Part shown: positions 61,566 to 64,000 of the stretch, piece by piece
Position numbering within the stretch: the first letter of the stretch is position 1
Layout of the letters: each line of letters starts with the position of its first letter
The notes under the pieces: model-generated
The model's database searches: none
Seen by the model: the letters and a program-made list of their open reading frames with translations, nothing else
What the model was told of the DNA's origin: nothing
Program-made: the position numbers and the translations under genes
NCBI RefSeq assembly: GCF_036226685.1
Contig: NZ_CP109009.1
Span: 1,984,001 to 2,048,000, forward strand
DNA length: 64,000 bases
Origin: Streptomyces sp. NBC_00690
GTDB lineage: Bacteria > Actinomycetota > Actinomycetes > Streptomycetales > Streptomycetaceae
Reading direction: 5' to 3'

Positions 61566-62654
61566 ATGAGTACATCTCGCACAACGGTTGACGCCGCTGT
61601 CGCAGCCGTGGACGCAGCGATCGCGCATCGGGATCTCCCGAAACTACAGACCGCCTACGGCGCGCTGGCCTCCGCGCCGAAGGAGGCACTGGCCGACCGT
61701 TCCGCCGAGATAGGCCCCCGGTTGGCCCGGCAGCTGCCCGAGATGCCGGCCTGGCACGCGGCCGTGTACGCGGTCCTGGTGGGCGCCCTGGTCGAGTGGG
61801 ACGCCGATGCCGGTGCCTGTGCCCCTCCCCTGCTGGAGGGACTGCGCAAGAGCCTGGAGCAGGGAATCGAGTTCGCCCGGTTGTGGCGCGAGACCCATGG
61901 CGAGGACGAGGAACCGCCGGACCCGACCGGACTGCCCAGCCCTGCCCAGCAGAAGGCATTCGGCGACGACTACGCGGACATCTGGCATGCGCCCTACTTC
62001 GGTTGGCTCACCGTGGCGAAGTGGGAGAGCGCCGCCGTCGCCGTGCTCGCCGACCCCGCGGTGCGCCGCTCGCTGGGCAACCGTGACGAGTTGGTGGCGC
62101 TCACCGAACAGTTGGAGCCGGAGATCGGCGATCTCCAGTGTGTGCAGAAGGCCCTGCTCCTCCTCGACGAGGAACCGCTGCTGGTCCTCGACCGCGCCTC
62201 AGGGCAGGGCTTTCGGTTGCGCATGAGCGGCATCGCCGACAACTACCAGTTGCAGACGTTGTTGGCCGCGGTGCTCATCGGCGGCGGGCATCTACCGGGT
62301 GACGCCCCCGGTGCGGAGGCCGTCGCCCTGAGCACCGATGCGCCCTTCGACCCAGGTCGGCAGCAGCCGCCCCATCGGCTCGAATCATTCAACTTCGCCG
62401 AACCGTCCGGCCGCTGGATCTGGAGCGCGACCACACCGAGCCGGATACCCGTCGTCGACGGAGTGCGGCAACTGGTCCTGGACGCGCCGGTCTTCCGCCA
62501 TGACTACGCGACCGTACGTTTCCTCCCCCGGGTGTCGGCCCGGCTGGCACTCGAAGCGGTGCTGACCCCGGCGGAAGCGGCCCCGTACTTCTCGGGGGTG
62601 CGGGAGTTGATGTCATGGCAGGAGGCGAGCCGGCTCGCGGCTGACGGCTACTGA
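61566..62654 (+). CDS. Hypothetical protein
   Basis: A 362-aa soluble protein, Leu/Ala/Glu-rich and probably largely helical (VDAAVAAVDAAIAHRDLPKL, WHAAVYAVLVGALVEWDADA), with a C-terminal alpha/beta-looking part (ESFNFAEPSGRWIWSATTPS). No motif or signal recognised. Coding is supported by composition and length. It follows the DUF5925 ATPase by 153 bases, a gap with three 9-bp TCGGTGCTA-type repeats (61472-61498), and may belong to the same transcript. Confidence 0.75.
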   Translation: MSTSRTTVDAAVAAVDAAIAHRDLPKLQTAYGALASAPKEALADRSAEIGPRLARQLPEMPAWHAAVYAVLVGALVEWDADAGACAPPLLEGLRKSLEQGIEFARLWRETHGEDEEPPDPTGLPSPAQQKAFGDDYADIWHAPYFGWLTVAKWESAAVAVLADPAVRRSLGNRDELVALTEQLEPEIGDLQCVQKALLLLDEEPLLVLDRASGQGFRLRMSGIADNYQLQTLLAAVLIGGGHLPGDAPGAEAVALSTDAPFDPGRQQPPHRLESFNFAEPSGRWIWSATTPSRIPVVDGVRQLVLDAPVFRHDYATVRFLPRVSARLALEAVLTPAEAAPYFSGVRELMSWQEASRLAADGY

Positions 62655-62757
62655 GCCGCCCGGGACGGGGGCGTCGAGCGGGAGGAATCGAGCGGAGGAC
62701 GAGCGACCCGACGATCTGAGCACCCGTGCACCGCCGGGTACGCAGCGACGGCGGGGC

Positions 62758-63132
62758 TCAGTCGCCGTAGACGGCCCGGAGGGCGTCCTCGGCCGCCGAC
62801 CGTGCCGCATCGCGGGTGACGCCGAGCCGTCGGGCCCGGTCGGCGAACCCTTGCGCGGCCGTCGCCAGTTCACGGGCCGCCGCATCCGCCGCCGACGCGA
62901 TGAACGTGCCGTTGCGGCCCCGGGTCTCGATCACCCCGTCCGCCTCCAACGCGCGGTACGCCTTGGCGACGGTGTTCGCGGCCAGGCCGAGTTCTTCGGC
63001 GAACCCCCGCACGGTCGGCAGTCGGTAGCCCACCGGAAGCGCTCCGGTGCGCGCCTGCTCGGCGATGCGGGAGCGGAGTTGTTCGAAGGGGGCGATGCCC
63101 GAACCGGTATCGATGTCGATCTTCAAGGTCAC
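62758..63132 (-). CDS. YtrA-subfamily GntR regulator
   Basis: A 124-aa protein: winged helix (LPTVRGFAEELGLAANTVAK, about 38-57) plus a short two-helix tail, the compact architecture of the YtrA subfamily, which usually controls ABC transporter operons. GTG 63132 opens VTLKIDIDTGSGIAPFEQLR, a typical start. Divergent from the DUF402 gene; no transporter is adjacent. Confidence 0.88.
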   Translation of the reverse strand: MTLKIDIDTGSGIAPFEQLRSRIAEQARTGALPVGYRLPTVRGFAEELGLAANTVAKAYRALEADGVIETRGRNGTFIASAADAAARELATAAQGFADRARRLGVTRDAARSAAEDALRAVYGD

Positions 63133-63354
63133 CGGGTGATTCTCTCCCACCCGGTAGGTCCGCACGGAAGAAATGGAGAGGCGACACGGAACGCGCGCCC
63201 GTAGCGTAACGGCACATGACAGTGATCATCAGTGCGTTCCGAAGCGGCGAGGCCCGCGCCGGGAGTCCAACGGACGAGCCGAGCGACGTGGGCTGTCCGT
63301 TCGGCGATTTCACCGGCCCGCTCGGCCACGAGGCCCGTGCGAAGGAGGTTCGTC

Positions 63355-63870
63355 GTGCCCGCACCCTCGGGTGAGCAGACCGTTGCCGTACGGCTGGTGA
63401 AGGCGGGGACCGACAAGATCCGGTATCCGGCGGTGCTACTCGCCGACGACGGTGTCCATCTGGTGGTCCGGGCGCCGTGGGCGTACGAAGGCGTCCGCGA
63501 CTTCGGGTTCGTACGCTTTGAGCCAGGCGATGTGTTCACCGAGCACTACTGGCGGGATCGCTGGTACTCGGTGAAGGAGGTCCGGACGGGTGAGGGGCGG
63601 CTCAAGGGCTGGTACTGCGACATCACCAGGCCGGCCCTGTTCGACGGCGACGAGCTGCTGGTGGAGGACCTGGAGCTCGACCTCTGGGTGTCGGCGGACA
63701 GTTCCGCGGTGCTGAGGCTGGACGAGGACGAGTTCGCCGCCAGTGGCCTGACACAACGCGACCCCGAGGCTGCCGAGGCAGCCGTCGGGGCGCTGAATGC
63801 GTTGGAACGTACGGCGCTCGTCGGGGCGCTGGGTGGATTGCTGACCTACGAGGGGAGCCGCTTGCGGTAG
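63355..63870 (+). CDS. DUF402 family protein (FomD-like)
   Basis: A 171-aa protein with FEPGDVFTEHYWRDRWYSVKEV (about 52-73), WYCDITRPA and DLELDLWVSAD, the DUF402/FomD signature. This fold is known from a nucleotide phosphohydrolase of fosfomycin biosynthesis and RNA-associated proteins. The acidic residues of YCDITRP and LVEDLELDLW probably bind metal. GTG 63355 follows AGGAGG at 6 bases. The 3' end overlaps a convergent GNAT gene by 25 bp. Confidence 0.87.
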   Translation: MPAPSGEQTVAVRLVKAGTDKIRYPAVLLADDGVHLVVRAPWAYEGVRDFGFVRFEPGDVFTEHYWRDRWYSVKEVRTGEGRLKGWYCDITRPALFDGDELLVEDLELDLWVSADSSAVLRLDEDEFAASGLTQRDPEAAEAAVGALNALERTALVGALGGLLTYEGSRLR

Positions 63871-64000
63871 TGCAGGCGATCGTAGGGCCCATCCACCCGG
63901 CGCCCTTCCAGCTCGTATCCGTAGCGCGGATAGAGCGCCTGGTTCTCGGTCATCAGGGCGTTCGTGTAGAGCCGGATCTCCGGGAGCCCCAACTCCCGGG
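63846..64000 (-). CDS. GNAT-family N-acetyltransferase, C-terminal part (partial)
   Basis: On the minus strand the last 50 codons read GLPEIRLYTNALMTENQALY followed by PRYGYELEGRRVDGPYDRLH and YRKRLPS, ending at TAG 63846-63848. The LYTNALMTEN...YPRYGYE segment is the characteristic C-terminal half of the acetyl-CoA-dependent GNAT fold. The gene continues beyond the window. Its end overlaps the DUF402 gene. Confidence 0.85.
   Translation of the reverse strand, partial: RELGLPEIRLYTNALMTENQALYPRYGYELEGRRVDGPYDRLHYRKRLPS

Noticed and set aside
1..64000. Mobile element, prophage, integrase or toxin-antitoxin locus
   Set aside because: No transposase, integrase, phage structural or toxin-antitoxin gene was recognised; the gene order looks like conserved chromosomal core.

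Overview
The window is chromosomal DNA of a Streptomyces-like actinomycete. Evidence: very high GC with G/C-rich third codon positions, many GTG (and one TTG) starts, SD sites of the GGAGG type, -10 boxes of the TAGRRT type, mycothiol genes (mshC, S-(hydroxymethyl)mycothiol dehydrogenase), two chaplin genes, and only two TTA codons noticed in the whole window. The gene order resembles, from memory and not from a search, the S. coelicolor region beginning at gylR-glpF-glpK-glpD-PAC2-mshC and running through the chpC/chpH and gluconate genes, then soxR, hmgA and a GDSL esterase.

Layout. 1-4.4 kb: end of an IclR regulator (gylR) and the glycerol operon glpF-glpK-glpD. 4.7-10 kb: PAC2 protein with an acidic tail, mshC, and a block of three minus-strand genes (kinase-like SCO1664 family, DUF3090, histidine phosphatase). 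10-17.7 kb: CorA channel, ferritin-like protein, F420-type LLM oxidoreductase, aldo/keto reductase, a RecD2-like protein that has lost its ATPase motifs, and a hypothetical protein. 17.7-21.2 kb: DUF5703, chaplins ChpC and ChpH, M20 peptidase, tRNA-Leu(GAG). 21.3-26.2 kb: RluA-type pseudouridine synthase, then the mycothiol-dependent formaldehyde pair (MscR dehydrogenase plus MBL hydrolase), divergent from a phenoxazinone-synthase-like multicopper oxidase. 26.3-29.1 kb: gluconate regulon gntR / gntK-gntP. 29.3-33.5 kb: FAD dehydrogenase, Nudix hydrolase, two DUF202 membrane proteins, a His-rich repeat protein, TetR regulator. 33.9-39.2 kb: exported NamZ-like muramidase, exported erythromycin-esterase homologue, alpha/beta hydrolase, Cys4 protein. 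39.3-43.6 kb: SoxR with a repeat-expanded tail, MaoC hydratase, DUF4287, DUF998, two divergent TetR genes. 44.5-53.4 kb: orphan MsiK/UgpC-type ATPase, CitM transporter, hmgA plus GntR, a stand-alone type ISP domain protein, CoA transferase, a small conserved-looking protein. 54-57 kb: Ser/Thr kinase and a membrane protein, each carrying a TTA codon, flanking a GDSL esterase. 57.5-60.2 kb: GT2-GT2-polysaccharide deacetylase operon with a 0.4-kb leader. 60.3-64 kb: DUF5925 AAA ATPase, hypothetical protein, YtrA-type GntR, DUF402 and a GNAT fragment.

Functional themes are carbon uptake (glycerol, gluconate, citrate, homogentisate), mycothiol-based thiol and formaldehyde handling, and the cell surface or aerial hyphae (chaplins, exported hydrolases, a glycan operon). 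I see no insertion sequence, prophage or CRISPR array. The least ordinary items are the degenerate RecD2-like protein, the TTA-bearing kinase and membrane protein, the His-rich repeat protein beside paired DUF202 proteins, the uncharacterised GT2-GT2-CE4 operon, a 24-bp perfect palindrome between a phosphatase and corA, and a recurrent 9-bp tandem-repeat habit of the genome.
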